A DNA stretch of 64,000 nt from Candidatus Roseilinea sp. NK_OTU-006 (GCF_012931985.1 NZ_JAAFGM010000010.1:31089-95088); one strand, 5' to 3'; positions 53,112 to 63,639 are shown, numbered from the stretch's first letter. The notes: a model not told the origin generated them from the letters alone. Numbers and translations are program-made.

Positions 53112-54145
53112 TGCGCTGCCAACGCTGCCGCCGGGGGGGCTATCTGATGCGCGGCATCGTCGTACAGCAGGCAGCGCACGCGATGGTCGTGGTCCAGCGG
53201 GATCATGCTCGGCTCCACTGCCTGGCAGATCGGCATGGCGTGCGAGCAGCGCGGATGGAAAGTGCAACCCGAAGGACGACGGAACGGGCTGGGCACCATG
53301 CCCTGGATCGGCGCTAGCGGCTGGCGCGTGACGCTGATCTTCGGCACAGAGCTGAGCAGCGCCTGTGTGTAGGGGTGTTTCGGGTTGTTGAAAATGGTGT
53401 CGACATCGCTGCTTTCGACCACGCGCCCCAAGTACATCACTGCCACGGAGTCGGCGATCTCGGCCACCACGCCGAGGTCGTGGGTGATGAAGAGGATGCT
53501 CATGTTGTATTCCCGTTGTAGGTCGAGCATCAGGTCGAGAATTTGCGCTTGGGTGGTCACATCGAGCGCGGTGGTCGGCTCGTCGGCGATCAACAGGCTG
53601 GGGTTGCACGAGAGGGCCATGGCGATCATGGCCCGCTGGCGCATGCCTCCGCTGAGGCGGAAGGGATACTCGTCCACCAAACGCTCCGGGCGCGGGATGC
53701 GCACTTTGCGAAGCATTTCAATCGTGCGCGCGCGCGCCTCTTGCTTGGAGACGCCTTGATGCAGCCGGATAGCCTCGCCGATTTGGTTGCCGATGGTGTA
53801 AAGCGGACTGAGGCTGGTCATCGGCTCCTGGAAGATCATCGCGATCTCGGCGCCGCGGATGTGGCGGATTTCGCGCCCCTTGGGGTTGAGTTTAGCCAGG
53901 TCAATCACATCGCCGCTTTTGCTGTGCCACAGGATTTGGCCGCTGACGATGCGCCCCGGCTTCTGCACGATGCGCAGCGCGGTGAGCGACATCACGCTCT
54001 TGCCGCAGCCGCTTTCGCCCACAATGCAGGTGGTCTTGCCGCGCGGGATCACCAAGTCCACGCCGTCCACCGCCTTCACGACGCCCTCGTCGGTGAAGAA
54101 ATGCACGCGCAGGTCTTTGAACTCCAGTTGAATTGCGTCGGTCAT
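53108..54145 (-). CDS. oppD: Oligopeptide ABC transporter ATP-binding protein (OppD-like)
   Basis: 345 residues. Walker A GESGCGKSV, Q loop FQEPMTSLSPLYTIG, signature LSGGMRQR, Walker B LLIADEPTTALD, H-loop THDLG, and the C-terminal CTFHPRCSHAMPIC Cys motif. It pairs with OppF to drive import. It starts 10 bp after oppC and its stop overlaps the oppF start. Confidence 0.93.
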   Translation of the reverse strand: MTDAIQLEFKDLRVHFFTDEGVVKAVDGVDLVIPRGKTTCIVGESGCGKSVMSLTALRIVQKPGRIVSGQILWHSKSGDVIDLAKLNPKGREIRHIRGAEIAMIFQEPMTSLSPLYTIGNQIGEAIRLHQGVSKQEARARTIEMLRKVRIPRPERLVDEYPFRLSGGMRQRAMIAMALSCNPSLLIADEPTTALDVTTQAQILDLMLDLQREYNMSILFITHDLGVVAEIADSVAVMYLGRVVESSDVDTIFNNPKHPYTQALLSSVPKISVTRQPLAPIQGMVPSPFRRPSGCTFHPRCSHAMPICQAVEPSMIPLDHDHRVRCLLYDDAAHQIAPPAAALAAQ

Positions 54146-54155
54146 AGTGCGCGCC

Positions 54156-55295
54156 TCAGTTCGCGTAGGGGTCGGCGGCGTCGCGCAGACCGTTGCCGAG
54201 GAAGTTCATGGCCAACACAAAAGCGACCACGGCCACTGCCGGCAGCAGCAGCCATGGATAGTTGGCCACGTTGGCGATCTGCTGCGCATCGCGCAACATC
54301 ACTCCCCAACTGACCACTGGCGGGCGCAGGCCGATGCCCAGGAAGCTCAAGCCGGTCTCGTTCAGGATCATGTAGGGGATGGAGATGGTGATCGAGGCGA
54401 TGATGTGGCTGAGGAATGAGGGCAGCATGTGGCGGAAGATCAGGCGGCTGCGGCTGGCGCCGTCCAGCCGTGCTGCGAGGATGAAGTCCTCCTCACGGAG
54501 GGCCAAGAAGCGCCCACGCACCACGCGGGCCATGCCGGTCCAGCTCAGCAGCGCGAGGATCAGGGTGACGATGAAGTACACCTGGACGATGGGCGTGCCG
54601 GGCGGCACCATCGCGGCAAAGGCCATCATCAGCGGCAGGCTGGGCACCGAGTTGACGATCTCGATCACGCGCTGAATAAGCACGTCCACTAGGCCACCCA
54701 TCAGACCGGAGATGCCACCGATCACGACGCCGATGACGAGCGAGACAAACACCCCGGCCAGGCCTACGGTGAGCGAGATGCGCGAAGCGTAGATGATGCG
54801 GCTGAGCACGTCGCGGCCGCTCTTATCGGCGCCGAGCAGGTAAAAGGGGTCGCCGGGATTCTTGGGGCCGATGAGGTGAACGTCGGCGGAGATCAGGCCG
54901 AGCAGCTTGTAAGGCTCACCTTTCACGAAGAAGGCCCAACGAATGCGGGTGTTGTAGTCCACGCTCCATTGCTTCTTTAAGGAAATAGGGTCGCGTTCGA
55001 ACTTGAGGCCATACACAAACGGATCCCATCGTCCGTCCAGGAAGAAATACAGGGGTTGAGGCGGGGCATAGACGTATTGCGCGTTGAAACTCTCCGGCAG
55101 ATGTGGGGCGAAGAACTCCGCAAAGATCGCCATGAGGTAGAAGCCGATGACCACAATGCCGCCTGTGATCGCCAGCTTGTCCTTGCGGAACTTCCACCAC
55201 ATCAGCCGCCACTGCGAGGCGACTTCGACGCTGCGCTGGGCTTCCTGCACCTCGCTCGGCGGGGGAGCGTTGAGGCTGCGGGTAATGGTAGCCAT
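54156..55295 (-). CDS. oppC: Oligopeptide ABC transporter permease (OppC-like)
   Basis: 379 residues from ATG 55295 (a TTG at 55304 is in frame). N-terminal OppC_N helix (WWKFRKDKLAITGGIVVIGFYL), a ~100-residue periplasmic loop, then the BPD_transp_1 core with LLGADKSGRDVLSRIIYASRISL and the EAA loop EEDFILAARLDGASRSRLIFRHMLP that contacts the ATPases. The large extracytoplasmic loop is longer than in classical OppC. Confidence 0.92.
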   Translation of the reverse strand: MATITRSLNAPPPSEVQEAQRSVEVASQWRLMWWKFRKDKLAITGGIVVIGFYLMAIFAEFFAPHLPESFNAQYVYAPPQPLYFFLDGRWDPFVYGLKFERDPISLKKQWSVDYNTRIRWAFFVKGEPYKLLGLISADVHLIGPKNPGDPFYLLGADKSGRDVLSRIIYASRISLTVGLAGVFVSLVIGVVIGGISGLMGGLVDVLIQRVIEIVNSVPSLPLMMAFAAMVPPGTPIVQVYFIVTLILALLSWTGMARVVRGRFLALREEDFILAARLDGASRSRLIFRHMLPSFLSHIIASITISIPYMILNETGLSFLGIGLRPPVVSWGVMLRDAQQIANVANYPWLLLPAVAVVAFVLAMNFLGNGLRDAADPYAN

Positions 55296-55304
55296 ATCCA
55301 ACAA

Positions 55305-56291
55305 CTAAGAGAGACGAATGCGCGGGTCCAACAACGCCAACAACAGGTCCGAGATCAGTGTGCCGATCACCGTAAGCGAGCTGAGCAGCAGGATGAAGCC
55401 GGCCGCGACGTACTGATCTTGTTGCAGCAGCGCTGCATACAGCATCGAGCCGGCGGTGGGCAAGTTCAGCACGATGGAGATCACCACATCGCCGGCCACC
55501 AGCGCCGGCAGCAGCCAGCCGATGGTGCTGACGAAGGGGTTGAGCGCATGGCGCACGGGGTACTTCCACAGCAAGCGCCATTCGGGCAGCCCTTTGGCGC
55601 GCGCCGTGTTCACATAGGGCTTGTTCAGCTCATCCAAGAGGTTAGCGCGCATGGTCTGCGTCAGCGCGCCGATGCCAGTCACAGCGGTGATCAGCGCCGG
55701 CAGCCACATGTTCTTCAGTAAGTCCAGCAGCCGGTTGACGCTCCACGGCGCTGCCACATACTCCGGCGAGAACAGCCCAATCGTTGCACGCCCAAAAGTG
55801 CGATACACCACAAAGAGCACCACGATCGCCAGCATGAAGCTGGGCACGGCCAGGCCGACAAAGCCGATGAAAATGGCGCTGTAATCGATCACGGTGCGCT
55901 TGTAGACCGCCGCCATCACGCCGAGCGGCAAGGCGATGAGCCACGTCAGCAGCACAGCGCCGAACACCATGACCGCAGTGGTGGGCAGGCGTTCCATGAT
56001 CATCTCGCCGGCGTCGCGCTTGTAGATGAACGAATAGCCGAACTCCCCTCGCGTGAGGATATTGGTCAGCCACTTGGCGTACTGTACGATCATCGGCTGG
56101 TTGAAACCGTATACCTCGCGCATGCGCTGCTCGAACTCGGGGTCCACCTTGCCGCCGGTCGCGCGCACGCGGTTGATCATGTCGGTCACGTAGTCGCCCG
56201 GCGGCAACTGGATCACCGCGAATGAGACCAGCGAGATGACGAACACTGCCAGCAAAGCGTATGACAAGCGACGGAGCATGAATTGCCACAT
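55305..56291 (-). CDS. oppB: Oligopeptide ABC transporter permease (OppB-like)
   Basis: 328 residues with an upstream GGAGGG. N-terminal MLRRLSYALLAVFVISLVSFAVIQLPPGD is the typical OppB/DppB first helix and loop. The EAA motif is VNTARAKGLPEWRLLWKYPVRHALNP. It forms the channel with OppC. Separated from oppA by a 193-bp gap containing a strong hairpin, and from oppC by ~9 bp. Confidence 0.93.
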   Translation of the reverse strand: MWQFMLRRLSYALLAVFVISLVSFAVIQLPPGDYVTDMINRVRATGGKVDPEFEQRMREVYGFNQPMIVQYAKWLTNILTRGEFGYSFIYKRDAGEMIMERLPTTAVMVFGAVLLTWLIALPLGVMAAVYKRTVIDYSAIFIGFVGLAVPSFMLAIVVLFVVYRTFGRATIGLFSPEYVAAPWSVNRLLDLLKNMWLPALITAVTGIGALTQTMRANLLDELNKPYVNTARAKGLPEWRLLWKYPVRHALNPFVSTIGWLLPALVAGDVVISIVLNLPTAGSMLYAALLQQDQYVAAGFILLLSSLTVIGTLISDLLLALLDPRIRLS

Positions 56292-56403
56292 CTCAGTCTA
56301 TCCCTCCTGCTGCATGGGCGGCAAGGCGAGATTTAGTTTATGCGATCTGCGTGTTTGTGTGGACTGGCGTGTGAGCGGCGGTGCGTCGCGCTCAAGGTGG
56401 GCG

Positions 56404-56434
56404 TGGGCGCCGGCAGACTTGCCGCCGGCGCCCA
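56404..56434 (-). terminator. Strong hairpin between oppA and oppB
   Basis: TGGGCGCCGGC and GCCGGCGCCCA form a perfect 11-bp stem with a 9-nt loop. No U-tract follows on the minus strand, so it more likely stabilises or partially terminates the oppA mRNA, giving excess binding protein over permease. Confidence 0.6.
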
Positions 56435-56484
56435 TACAACGTTGATCGAGCCGCGATACGCCAGAGCCAAGCTCAAGTGCGCTT

Positions 56485-58569
56485 TCAGCCCTCGATGAAC
56501 CACTGCTCGGGCCGCATGATCTTGTGCGTGCCGGGCAGCCAGCCATCCACCGAACCTTCCGGCAGACCTTGCAGGCGCTTGCTCATCGGCTGATAGCTGA
56601 GGCCGGGCCGCGAGATGCCGATCACCCAGAAGTAATCCGCCGACGCCTCAAGCACCTTGCGCATGGCGGCCACCTGCGCTTCGTAAGTGGTCTGCTCCGT
56701 CGCCTGCTCGTACAAGCGGCGATGCTGGATCACCCAATCTGGCGGCTCGACGAAGTTGGACTTCTCCTCTTCGCTGAGGTCCGTTGGGACAACGTACGGG
56801 GCCCAACCGTGGCCGAAGAAGCTCCAATACTCGCCGGGCACGTGCCAGCGCGGGTCAATGATGGCCGTGACGCCTGCGCCACCCTCGGAGCCATGGAAGA
56901 TGAACATATCCACGTCGTTGGTGCGTCGGCGCTCGTTAAGCACTTGCTCGGAGATCACATCCAGCTTCACGTCTACGCCAACCGCCTTGAAGTAACCCAC
57001 CATGATCTCCGCCGCCTGCAACCAGGCGCGCGCGTCGCCGCCGGTGTAGGTCTGGTCCAGACACGTCCAGATGATGGAGAACGGCTTGCCATCCGGCCCA
57101 AGGCGCATGCCGTTGGCGTCCTTGTTGGGCAGCACCTTGTCGAGGTATTCGTTGGCCTTGGCCACGTCGTACTCCAGGTACTGGTTTGCCAAGCGCTCAA
57201 TATAGAGTGGCGAGTTCTCCAACGGTGCCACCTGCGCCGGCTTCCCTTGTCCCTTGAAGACCACTTCGATCAGCTCTTCGCGGTTGATGGCGTGCGACAT
57301 ACCGATGCGGAAGTTCTTGTCTTGGAAGACCTGGCGCAGCACCGGGTTCTTGGAGCCTTGATTGAAGTGGATCGAGATGGTGTTGCCGCCCTCCGGGACG
57401 CGCTGGATAATCTTGAGCGACTTGCCGGCATTCATCGCGTCGTAGTACAGCTCGCGGTTTTGCTCGCCGGGGTCTTTGATGAAGTCCAGATCGCCGTTGA
57501 GCATCGCCAAGGCGCGCGCTTCGGGGTCCTGATAGGCGGTGATGATGACCTCATCAATGTAGGGAAGCTGGTTGCCCTGATCGTCCACTTTCCAGTAGTA
57601 GGGGTTCCGGACGAAGCGCGCCGTCGAGCCAGAGCCGATCGGCTGCACTACCACCCATGGGCCGAGCGAGGGATATTCCGGCACGTCCATGAAGCGATCG
57701 GGGTTGCCCCAGTTGTCCGGCCCTTTGCGGAAGAAGAGCTGCACCCAGTTCTCCATCCCTTCCTGCTTGACCAGCTTATCCACCTCCGGGTTGTATTTGG
57801 CGTGGAATTGCTGGAGGTAATGCTTGGGATACTGGGCGAAGTAGCGGCCCACCCACGTCGCCAGGTTGTAGAGGAACGAGCCGAACGGTCGCGGGAAGAT
57901 CAACTTGAAGGTGTAATCGTCCACCTTCTCGGCGCGGAAGCCCTCGCGCTGATTGGCCGGCAGCCAGTCCGCTGAGGGGCCGCCAGGGTTGATCTCCGTG
58001 TTGAACAGCACGTCGTCAATGTAGAACATGATGTCGTCGGCGGTAAACGGTTGGCCGTCCGACCACTTGACGCCCTTGCGCAGGGTGAAGGTGTATTCCC
58101 TGCCGTCAGGGCTGATGTCAATTTTCTCGGCCAGGCTGGGTTCAGGCGCGGAGAAGTCCGGCTTCCATTGCACCAAGTTCTCCCACTGAAAGGTGTAAAG
58201 GCCGCCGCCCCAGGTGACGCTGTTGCCGACGATGCCCTGGCGCAACGTGCCGCCATACTTGCCCGGTGCGACCAGCGGCTTGACCACTTGCGGGTTCTCC
58301 GGCAGGCGCTGATCCACCGGCGGCAGCTTGCCGGCCTTGACCATCTCGGCCAGCATCGGTGCCTCGTTGAACTTGCCCGGCAGCGTCACAGGCTCGGTGG
58401 CCTTGGTCGGCTCGGCCGGCGCAGGCGCCGCGGGCTTGGGGGCTTCCGTCGGCGGCGCTGCCGGCGCTTCCGTGGGTGCCGGCGTGGACGTCGCACAAGC
58501 AGCCAGACCTGCCGCGCCAGCCGCGAACGCTGCGGCTTTCAAGAACTTGCGTCGCGAAACGGTTTTCAT
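56485..58569 (-). CDS. oppA: Oligopeptide-type ABC transporter substrate-binding lipoprotein (SBP family 5)
   Basis: 694 residues, ATG after AAGGAGAG. The N-terminus MKTVSRRKFLKAAAFAAGAAGLAACA combines a twin-arginine motif (SRRKFLK) with a lipobox (GLAAC), so it is probably exported folded and lipid-anchored. A Pro/Ala linker precedes the SBP_bac_5 domain (FTLRKGVKWSDGQPFTADDIMFYIDD; FRIGMSHAINREELIEVVFKGQG). It is long for the family. First gene of the opp operon; ligand may be peptides or oligosaccharides. Confidence 0.92.
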   Translation of the reverse strand: MKTVSRRKFLKAAAFAAGAAGLAACATSTPAPTEAPAAPPTEAPKPAAPAPAEPTKATEPVTLPGKFNEAPMLAEMVKAGKLPPVDQRLPENPQVVKPLVAPGKYGGTLRQGIVGNSVTWGGGLYTFQWENLVQWKPDFSAPEPSLAEKIDISPDGREYTFTLRKGVKWSDGQPFTADDIMFYIDDVLFNTEINPGGPSADWLPANQREGFRAEKVDDYTFKLIFPRPFGSFLYNLATWVGRYFAQYPKHYLQQFHAKYNPEVDKLVKQEGMENWVQLFFRKGPDNWGNPDRFMDVPEYPSLGPWVVVQPIGSGSTARFVRNPYYWKVDDQGNQLPYIDEVIITAYQDPEARALAMLNGDLDFIKDPGEQNRELYYDAMNAGKSLKIIQRVPEGGNTISIHFNQGSKNPVLRQVFQDKNFRIGMSHAINREELIEVVFKGQGKPAQVAPLENSPLYIERLANQYLEYDVAKANEYLDKVLPNKDANGMRLGPDGKPFSIIWTCLDQTYTGGDARAWLQAAEIMVGYFKAVGVDVKLDVISEQVLNERRRTNDVDMFIFHGSEGGAGVTAIIDPRWHVPGEYWSFFGHGWAPYVVPTDLSEEEKSNFVEPPDWVIQHRRLYEQATEQTTYEAQVAAMRKVLEASADYFWVIGISRPGLSYQPMSKRLQGLPEGSVDGWLPGTHKIMRPEQWFIEG

Positions 58570-58813
58570 GGTTCTTCTCTCCTTTTAATCAGCAAGGATC
58601 GGAACATATACATTTTCTCTGCTTTCATGCGCTGGGTGAAGCCGTCTCACAAGGGTTCGCTGCGCCCTCATTCTCCGAAGGGTTGCGCGCTGTGGATTTA
58701 GCTCAACTGAATACGCAGCGATGGCGACCTATATCGTCGGCTGCTCAGACATCGGCGTAGGCTCCAGCAAACGTCGTACGCCAAGTGCGCCCAGCCCAAC
58801 TTTGTGAACGGGC

Positions 58814-58819
58814 ATTATA
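58814..58819 (-). promoter_or_regulatory. -10 TATAAT upstream of oppA
   Basis: A perfect TATAAT on the minus strand lies ~245 nt before oppA. The -35 region is weak. No gene was seen between it and oppA. Confidence 0.45.
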
Positions 58820-58897
58820 GTCAAAGTGCGGCTTGCTGTTGCATGATAACCGGCTGCGGGGCTTACGCATCACATCAGGGGATCATCACCGCGATGA

Positions 58898-59075
58898 GTG
58901 ATTAGCCGTCACGTTGCCGGCCGAGCCGACCTGAAGCAGGATGTGCAGCGCTCTGCGCGTGCGGTGCGCGCTTATTGGCAGATTGAGAACGGCACGCACG
59001 GGGTGCTGGATGTAGCGTTCGGCGAAGGACTCAGCCCCATGCGCGCCGGGCGCAGCGCGGCGCACTTCAATTGGG
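58898..59075 (+). pseudogene. ISAs1-like transposase remnant
   Basis: The frame reads ...ARAVRAYWQIENGTHGVLDV and AFGEGLSPMRAGRSAAHFN. This matches the conserved C-terminal block of ISAs1/H-repeat transposases, RxHWxIENxLHWxLDVxFxED...R.G.A..N. The acidic ED is degraded to EG and both ends of the gene are lost. It lies between infB and oppA on the opposite strand and probably marks the site of a past rearrangement. Confidence 0.68.
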
Positions 59076-59259
59076 GCGACCTGACGAGGAGGGCGCGTAG
59101 GATCAAGGCCGAACGGCTGCGCGCTGCGCGCAGCGGTGACTTCCCGCCCATGGGGCCGCGCACCCCCTGAAAATTTCTGATGCGTAAATTCTGCCGCTCG
59201 TCGGCTGGTGCTTTCGATGGCGCGCGCCGCGTATGATGCCATCCTACCGGGATGGGCGC

Positions 59260-61251
59260 CTAAGACTGCGCTTCTTGCACGATGAATTCAATCACGTCGC
59301 CCGGCTTGAATCCTTCGAAGCCCTCGATGCCAATGCCGCACTCGAAGCCCTGGCGCACCTCCTTCACATCTTCGGTCAACCGCTTGAGCGAGGCCACCGC
59401 CCCGGTGTGCAACACTTGCTCGCCGCGCAGTATGCGCACCTTGGCGTTGCGCATGGCCACGCCGTTCGTCACACGTACGCCGGCGATGATGCCCACTTTG
59501 GGAATCTTGAAGGTTTGCTTGACTTCGGCGACGCCGACCACCTTCTCGACGATCTTCGGCGCGAGCATGCCCTTCAGGGCCAACTCTACGTCTTCGAGCA
59601 GGTTGTAGATTACATTGTAGAGGCGGATGTCCACATGATTGCTCTCGGCTTTGCGACGCGCAGCCGTGTCCACCTGCACCTCGTATCCGAGGATCACGGC
59701 GCCGGACGCGATCGCCAGGTTAACATCGCTTTCGGTCACATCGCCGGTGCCTTGATGGATCACTTCGAGCCGTATTTCCTCACCTGGCTCGCCGCCGAGG
59801 GTGCTGTTGAGTTTGTGCAACTGCTCAACGATCGGCTGGAGCGACCCTTGGCTGTCGGCCTTGACGATGAAGAACATCTTCTTGGCCTTGCTGGCCTTAG
59901 CCATGGCGAAGTATTGCTCGAGGCTGGTCACGCGTTGGATGTTGCCCTCGCGCGCGCGTTTGGCCTGATTCTGCGCCGCGAGCGCGCGCGCCGCGCGTTC
60001 GTCCTCGACGACCTCGAAGATGTCGCCGGCGATCGGGACTTCTGACATGCCGGTGATGCTGACCGGCACGGAAGGCCCGGCCTTCTTCACACTTTGGCCA
60101 CGAAAGTCAAACATGGCGCGCACGCGGCCGTACACGCTGCCGGCCACAAACGCATCACCGACGTTGAGCGTGCCGTTCTGCACGAGCACCGTCGCCATCG
60201 CCCCTCGCGACTTGCTCAAGTGGCTTTCGATGATCGTGCCGACGGCCCTGCGATTGGGGTTCGCTTTGATTGTATCGAGCGATTCCGCCACCAGCAGGAT
60301 GCCTTCGATCAGATCCTCGATGCCTTTGCGTTGCTTGGCCGAGACCGGGATGAACAACGTCTGACCGCCCCATTCGTCGGGCACGAGGCCCAGTTCGCTC
60401 AACTCTTTCTTCACTAACTCCGGGTTGGCGTTCGGTTTGTCGATCTTGTTGATGGCGACGATGATCGGCACTTGGGCCGCGCGGGCATGGGCGATCGCCT
60501 CGCGCGTTTGCGGCATCACGCCGTCGTCAGCAGCGACCACCAGCACTGCGATGTCGGTCACTTGCGCGCCGCGCGCGCGCATGGCAGTGAAGGCTTCGTG
60601 GCCCGGCGTGTCAATGAAGGTGACCTTTTTGCCCTGATGTTCCACCATGTAGGCGCCGATGTGCTGGGTGATCCCACCTGCCTCGGCGCTGGCGACATCC
60701 GTCTTGCGGATGGCGTCCAGCAACGACGTCTTGCCATGATCCACGTGTCCCATCACGGTCACGATAGGCGGACGTGGCTTGAGCGCGCTTTCGTTTTCGG
60801 CCTGCTCCTTGGCCAGCAAGCGCTGCCTGAGCGTCATGATCTTGCCGGTTGGCGCAGGTGTGCCGTCAGGCGTCACCGCGACTTCGGCCGGGGGCTGCGA
60901 TTCGACCACGATCGGGATCGGCCGCGCCTCCCAGCCAAACGCGCTCGCGACGATGGCGGCTGTGTCAAAGTCAAGCGGCTGGTTGATGGTCGCCATCACG
61001 CCGTTTTGCATCAACTCGCGGATGACGTTGATCGGGCTGACGTTGATCTTGGTCGCCAAATCGCGCAGCGAAATGGACTCCGGCAGTTCGATCACCTTGG
61101 GTTCGGCCGGCTTGGGCTCCACCGGCCGAGGCGGCCGGGGTTGCGATGGGCCGCTCGACCGTGGTGTGTCGCGGCGCGGCTCGCCGCTGCGACCGCCGTT
61201 GCGGTTGCCTTGTGCTGAATTCTTCGCAGGAGTTTTCGTCTCTGCCGCCAT
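59260..61251 (-). CDS. infB: Translation initiation factor IF-2
   Basis: 663 residues from ATG 61251, preceded by AGAGGTGAT. A short Pro/Arg-rich tail (~1-50) leads into one IF2_N domain (~55-110, [27 protein letters not shown]). The GTPase domain has G1 [10 protein letters not shown]2 [11 protein letters not shown]3 DTPGHEAF, G4 NKID and G5 SAKQRKG. The C1/C2 domains that bind fMet-tRNA follow. It is near the short end for IF-2. It follows ylxR by 214 bp; rbfA, its usual next gene, is 7.5 kb away. Confidence 0.96.
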   Translation of the reverse strand: MAAETKTPAKNSAQGNRNGGRSGEPRRDTPRSSGPSQPRPPRPVEPKPAEPKVIELPESISLRDLATKINVSPINVIRELMQNGVMATINQPLDFDTAAIVASAFGWEARPIPIVVESQPPAEVAVTPDGTPAPTGKIMTLRQRLLAKEQAENESALKPRPPIVTVMGHVDHGKTSLLDAIRKTDVASAEAGGITQHIGAYMVEHQGKKVTFIDTPGHEAFTAMRARGAQVTDIAVLVVAADDGVMPQTREAIAHARAAQVPIIVAINKIDKPNANPELVKKELSELGLVPDEWGGQTLFIPVSAKQRKGIEDLIEGILLVAESLDTIKANPNRRAVGTIIESHLSKSRGAMATVLVQNGTLNVGDAFVAGSVYGRVRAMFDFRGQSVKKAGPSVPVSITGMSEVPIAGDIFEVVEDERAARALAAQNQAKRAREGNIQRVTSLEQYFAMAKASKAKKMFFIVKADSQGSLQPIVEQLHKLNSTLGGEPGEEIRLEVIHQGTGDVTESDVNLAIASGAVILGYEVQVDTAARRKAESNHVDIRLYNVIYNLLEDVELALKGMLAPKIVEKVVGVAEVKQTFKIPKVGIIAGVRVTNGVAMRNAKVRILRGEQVLHTGAVASLKRLTEDVKEVRQGFECGIGIEGFEGFKPGDVIEFIVQEAQS

Positions 61252-61379
61252 ATGCATCACCTCTCTTCGCCGCGCTGCGCAGTGCGTTGGCGCGGAGATT
61301 TGACCCCGCCGTCTGCGGACGATCGGCTTAGGCCTCTGCTCCGAGCATCACGGGCGCACTGCCAGGCGCCGGCAACAAC

Positions 61380-61406
61380 AACGCAGGCCGATGGGAAGCC
61401 TGCGTT
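61380..61406 (-). promoter_or_regulatory. Hairpin in the ylxR-infB spacer
   Basis: AACGCAGGC and GCCTGCGTT form a perfect 9-bp stem with a 9-nt loop, followed on the minus strand by GTTGTTGTTG. It may attenuate or process the mRNA before infB; it lacks a true U-run. Confidence 0.4.
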
Positions 61407-61465
61407 GCTCCGAGTCTTGCTGAAAGCTTCAGCGTTCAACGCGCACCGGTCATACTGCGTTGACC

Positions 61466-61771
61466 TTAGTCGAACTGACTGAAGAACGCCAAGATGGCTT
61501 CCTCATCTTCCTTTGAAACGGGTTGGCCGAACTCGGCCTCCAAACGCTTGTGTTTAATGGCTTGTTCGGCGGCGACGCGACTCTTCGACAGATACGCGCC
61601 CCGACTCCCTGAACGCTTGCCGGTCAGATCGATCACGATGTGACCGTCTTCCGTGCGTATTAAGCGAATCATATCGCGCTTGGGGTGCTGCGTGCGTGTG
61701 CCGATGCACGTGCGCATGGGCACATGCCTGACGCCCGAACGCGCATGCTTAGCCTTGCTCGCCCGCCCCAT
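61466..61771 (-). CDS. ylxR: YlxR/RnpM family RNA-binding protein (DUF448)
   Basis: 101 residues. VPMRTCIGTRTQHPKRDMIRLIR and the GSRGAYLSKS motif are those of the YlxR family, recently linked to RNase P modulation (RnpM) in Bacillus. It is basic and probably binds RNA. It starts 2 bp after the nusA stop, the canonical order nusA-ylxR-infB. Confidence 0.93.
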   Translation of the reverse strand: MGRASKAKHARSGVRHVPMRTCIGTRTQHPKRDMIRLIRTEDGHIVIDLTGKRSGSRGAYLSKSRVAAEQAIKHKRLEAEFGQPVSKEDEEAILAFFSQFD

Positions 61772-61773
61772 GT

Positions 61774-63639
61774 TCAGATTTCGAGATCGTCCAGGTCGCC
61801 ATAGCGGCCCGGCTTACGCAAGTGCTGAGTCACGACGCGGCCCAACTCTTCATCGTAGACGAGCAAGCGGTCTTTGGGCGGCTTCTTGCCCTTGGCGTCT
61901 TTCTGCTTCGGCTTGGCCGGCTTGGCGCCGGCGGCCTCACCTTCGTCCTCGTCCTCATCCTCGTCCGCCCCTTCGCTCATGGCTTCGATGAAGTATTGTT
62001 GAGCTTCCTCCGTCGTCTCCTCGACCTTAGGCGCTGCTGCTTCCGTCACCGGTTGTGCGGCCGGTGCGTGGGCGCCAGCGCCAGCATTAGTCTGCGTGGA
62101 CTCAGGCGCTACCTTCCATTGGCCAACCGCCTTATCCAACGCCTGTTTGATCTCATTCAGCGCCTTTGGGCCAATGCCCTCGATAGCCAGAAGGCCCTCA
62201 TCGCCGCGCACGCTATGTTCGAGCAGTTGCCCCACCGAGACGATGCCGGCAGCGATGATGTGTTGCGCTACGCGAGGGGAAAGTCCCAGCTCCTCCAGCG
62301 GCATGGCGTAGGCGGCCTGCGGGATGGCCGAAAGGGCGGCCTGACGCGCCTGACGGCGCTCCTCGGCTTGTGCCTTTTGGATCACGGGCTTGAGGTGATC
62401 GGCGTTCGAGCGGCGCGCGACCTCGTAGGCGTATACGCTATCCACCACGCGCTTGACGAGCGTGAATTCCTCCGGCGTCAGCGCCGTTGGCAGGGCGCGC
62501 TGACGCACGAGCAGCTCGCGCAGTGTTGGCAGCGCCTGCAAGATTTCGTCCCCCACCCAAACTCGTAGATCGGGATCTTCCGAAATTTTGTTCAGCGCCT
62601 CGCCCAGCGCCTCGCTGCTGCTCTTGATGTCAATCCGCCAACCGGTCAGCCGCGCGGCCAAGCGTGCGTTCTGCCCCTCGCGGCCGATGGCCAGTGAGAG
62701 CTGGTCGTTTGGCACGATGACCGACGCGCTCTTGTCTTCAGTGGGATGTACGGCCATCACTTTGGCCGGGCCGAGCGCCTTGGCAATATAGACCGTTGGA
62801 TCAGCGCTCCATTCGATGACATCAATTTTCTCGCCGCGCAGTTCGTTGATGATATTCTGGATGCGCGTCCCACGCTGGCCGACGCACGCGCCGACCGGGT
62901 CAATATTAGGCTGCAACGCGGCCACGGCAACTTTTGATCGCGAACCCGGCTCTCGGACGATGGACTTAATCTCCACGAGGCCATTGCTGACTTCAGGCAC
63001 CTCTCTTTCCAGCAACCGACGCAAGAAATTCTTATGCGCGCGCGACAGCGTCACTTGGGGGCCGCGGTTGGTGCGTTTGACCTCGATGACGTAGGCGCAC
63101 AGGTGCTGCTGAACCTCATACTTCTCATTTGGAATCTGCTCTTTGCGCGGCAATGTGGCCTCGCTGCGGCCTAGATTGACGATGACGGCCGCGCTGTTGA
63201 CGCTTTGCACTGTGCCCGTGACAATTTCGCCCTCGCGATCAACCAGATGGCTATATTGAGAGTCACGCTCGGCTTCGCGTAGCTTTTGCACGATGAGCTG
63301 TTTGGCGTTCTGCGCGGCGATGCGCCCAAAGTCCTTCGGCGTGACGTCAACCATGATGCAGTCGCCCAGGACGGCATCCGGCTTTTGCTTCAAGGCGTCT
63401 TCCAGAGAAATTTCAGTGCGGTCATCCATCACCGCCTCGACGACCTCCTTCTCGACGAAGATGCGCACATCGCCGCTGTCCATGTCCACCTGGGCGGCCA
63501 CGTTCTGGCTGTTCATCACGTTGGCATATTTGCGATAGGATTGCACCAACGCGCTTTCGATCACCTTGGTGATGATTTCGCGCGGCAGACTGCGCTCGGC
63601 GCCGATCTGATTGAGAGCAAGTGCAAATTCGCTTTTCAT
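61774..63639 (-). CDS. nusA: Transcription termination/antitermination factor NusA
   Basis: 621 residues, longer than the ~350-500 usual. N-terminal RNAP-binding domain (~1-125), S1 domain ([21 protein letters not shown]), tandem KH domains ([43 protein letters not shown]), then a C-terminal HhH-like segment ([20 protein letters not shown]) and an acidic/Lys-rich tail ([19 protein letters not shown]). It controls pausing, termination and antitermination. It has its own promoter and leader hairpin. Confidence 0.96.
   Translation of the reverse strand: MKSEFALALNQIGAERSLPREIITKVIESALVQSYRKYANVMNSQNVAAQVDMDSGDVRIFVEKEVVEAVMDDRTEISLEDALKQKPDAVLGDCIMVDVTPKDFGRIAAQNAKQLIVQKLREAERDSQYSHLVDREGEIVTGTVQSVNSAAVIVNLGRSEATLPRKEQIPNEKYEVQQHLCAYVIEVKRTNRGPQVTLSRAHKNFLRRLLEREVPEVSNGLVEIKSIVREPGSRSKVAVAALQPNIDPVGACVGQRGTRIQNIINELRGEKIDVIEWSADPTVYIAKALGPAKVMAVHPTEDKSASVIVPNDQLSLAIGREGQNARLAARLTGWRIDIKSSSEALGEALNKISEDPDLRVWVGDEILQALPTLRELLVRQRALPTALTPEEFTLVKRVVDSVYAYEVARRSNADHLKPVIQKAQAEERRQARQAALSAIPQAAYAMPLEELGLSPRVAQHIIAAGIVSVGQLLEHSVRGDEGLLAIEGIGPKALNEIKQALDKAVGQWKVAPESTQTNAGAGAHAPAAQPVTEAAAPKVEETTEEAQQYFIEAMSEGADEDEDEDEGEAAGAKPAKPKQKDAKGKKPPKDRLLVYDEELGRVVTQHLRKPGRYGDLDDLEI

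Noticed and set aside
53112..53609. N-terminal extension of oppF
   Set aside because: It lies antiphase inside oppD; GTG 53111 overlapping the oppD stop gives a normal OppF.
56524..57975. 483-residue plus-strand ORF opposite oppA
   Set aside because: Antisense shadow of a clear oppA; no recognisable motif or ribosome binding site.
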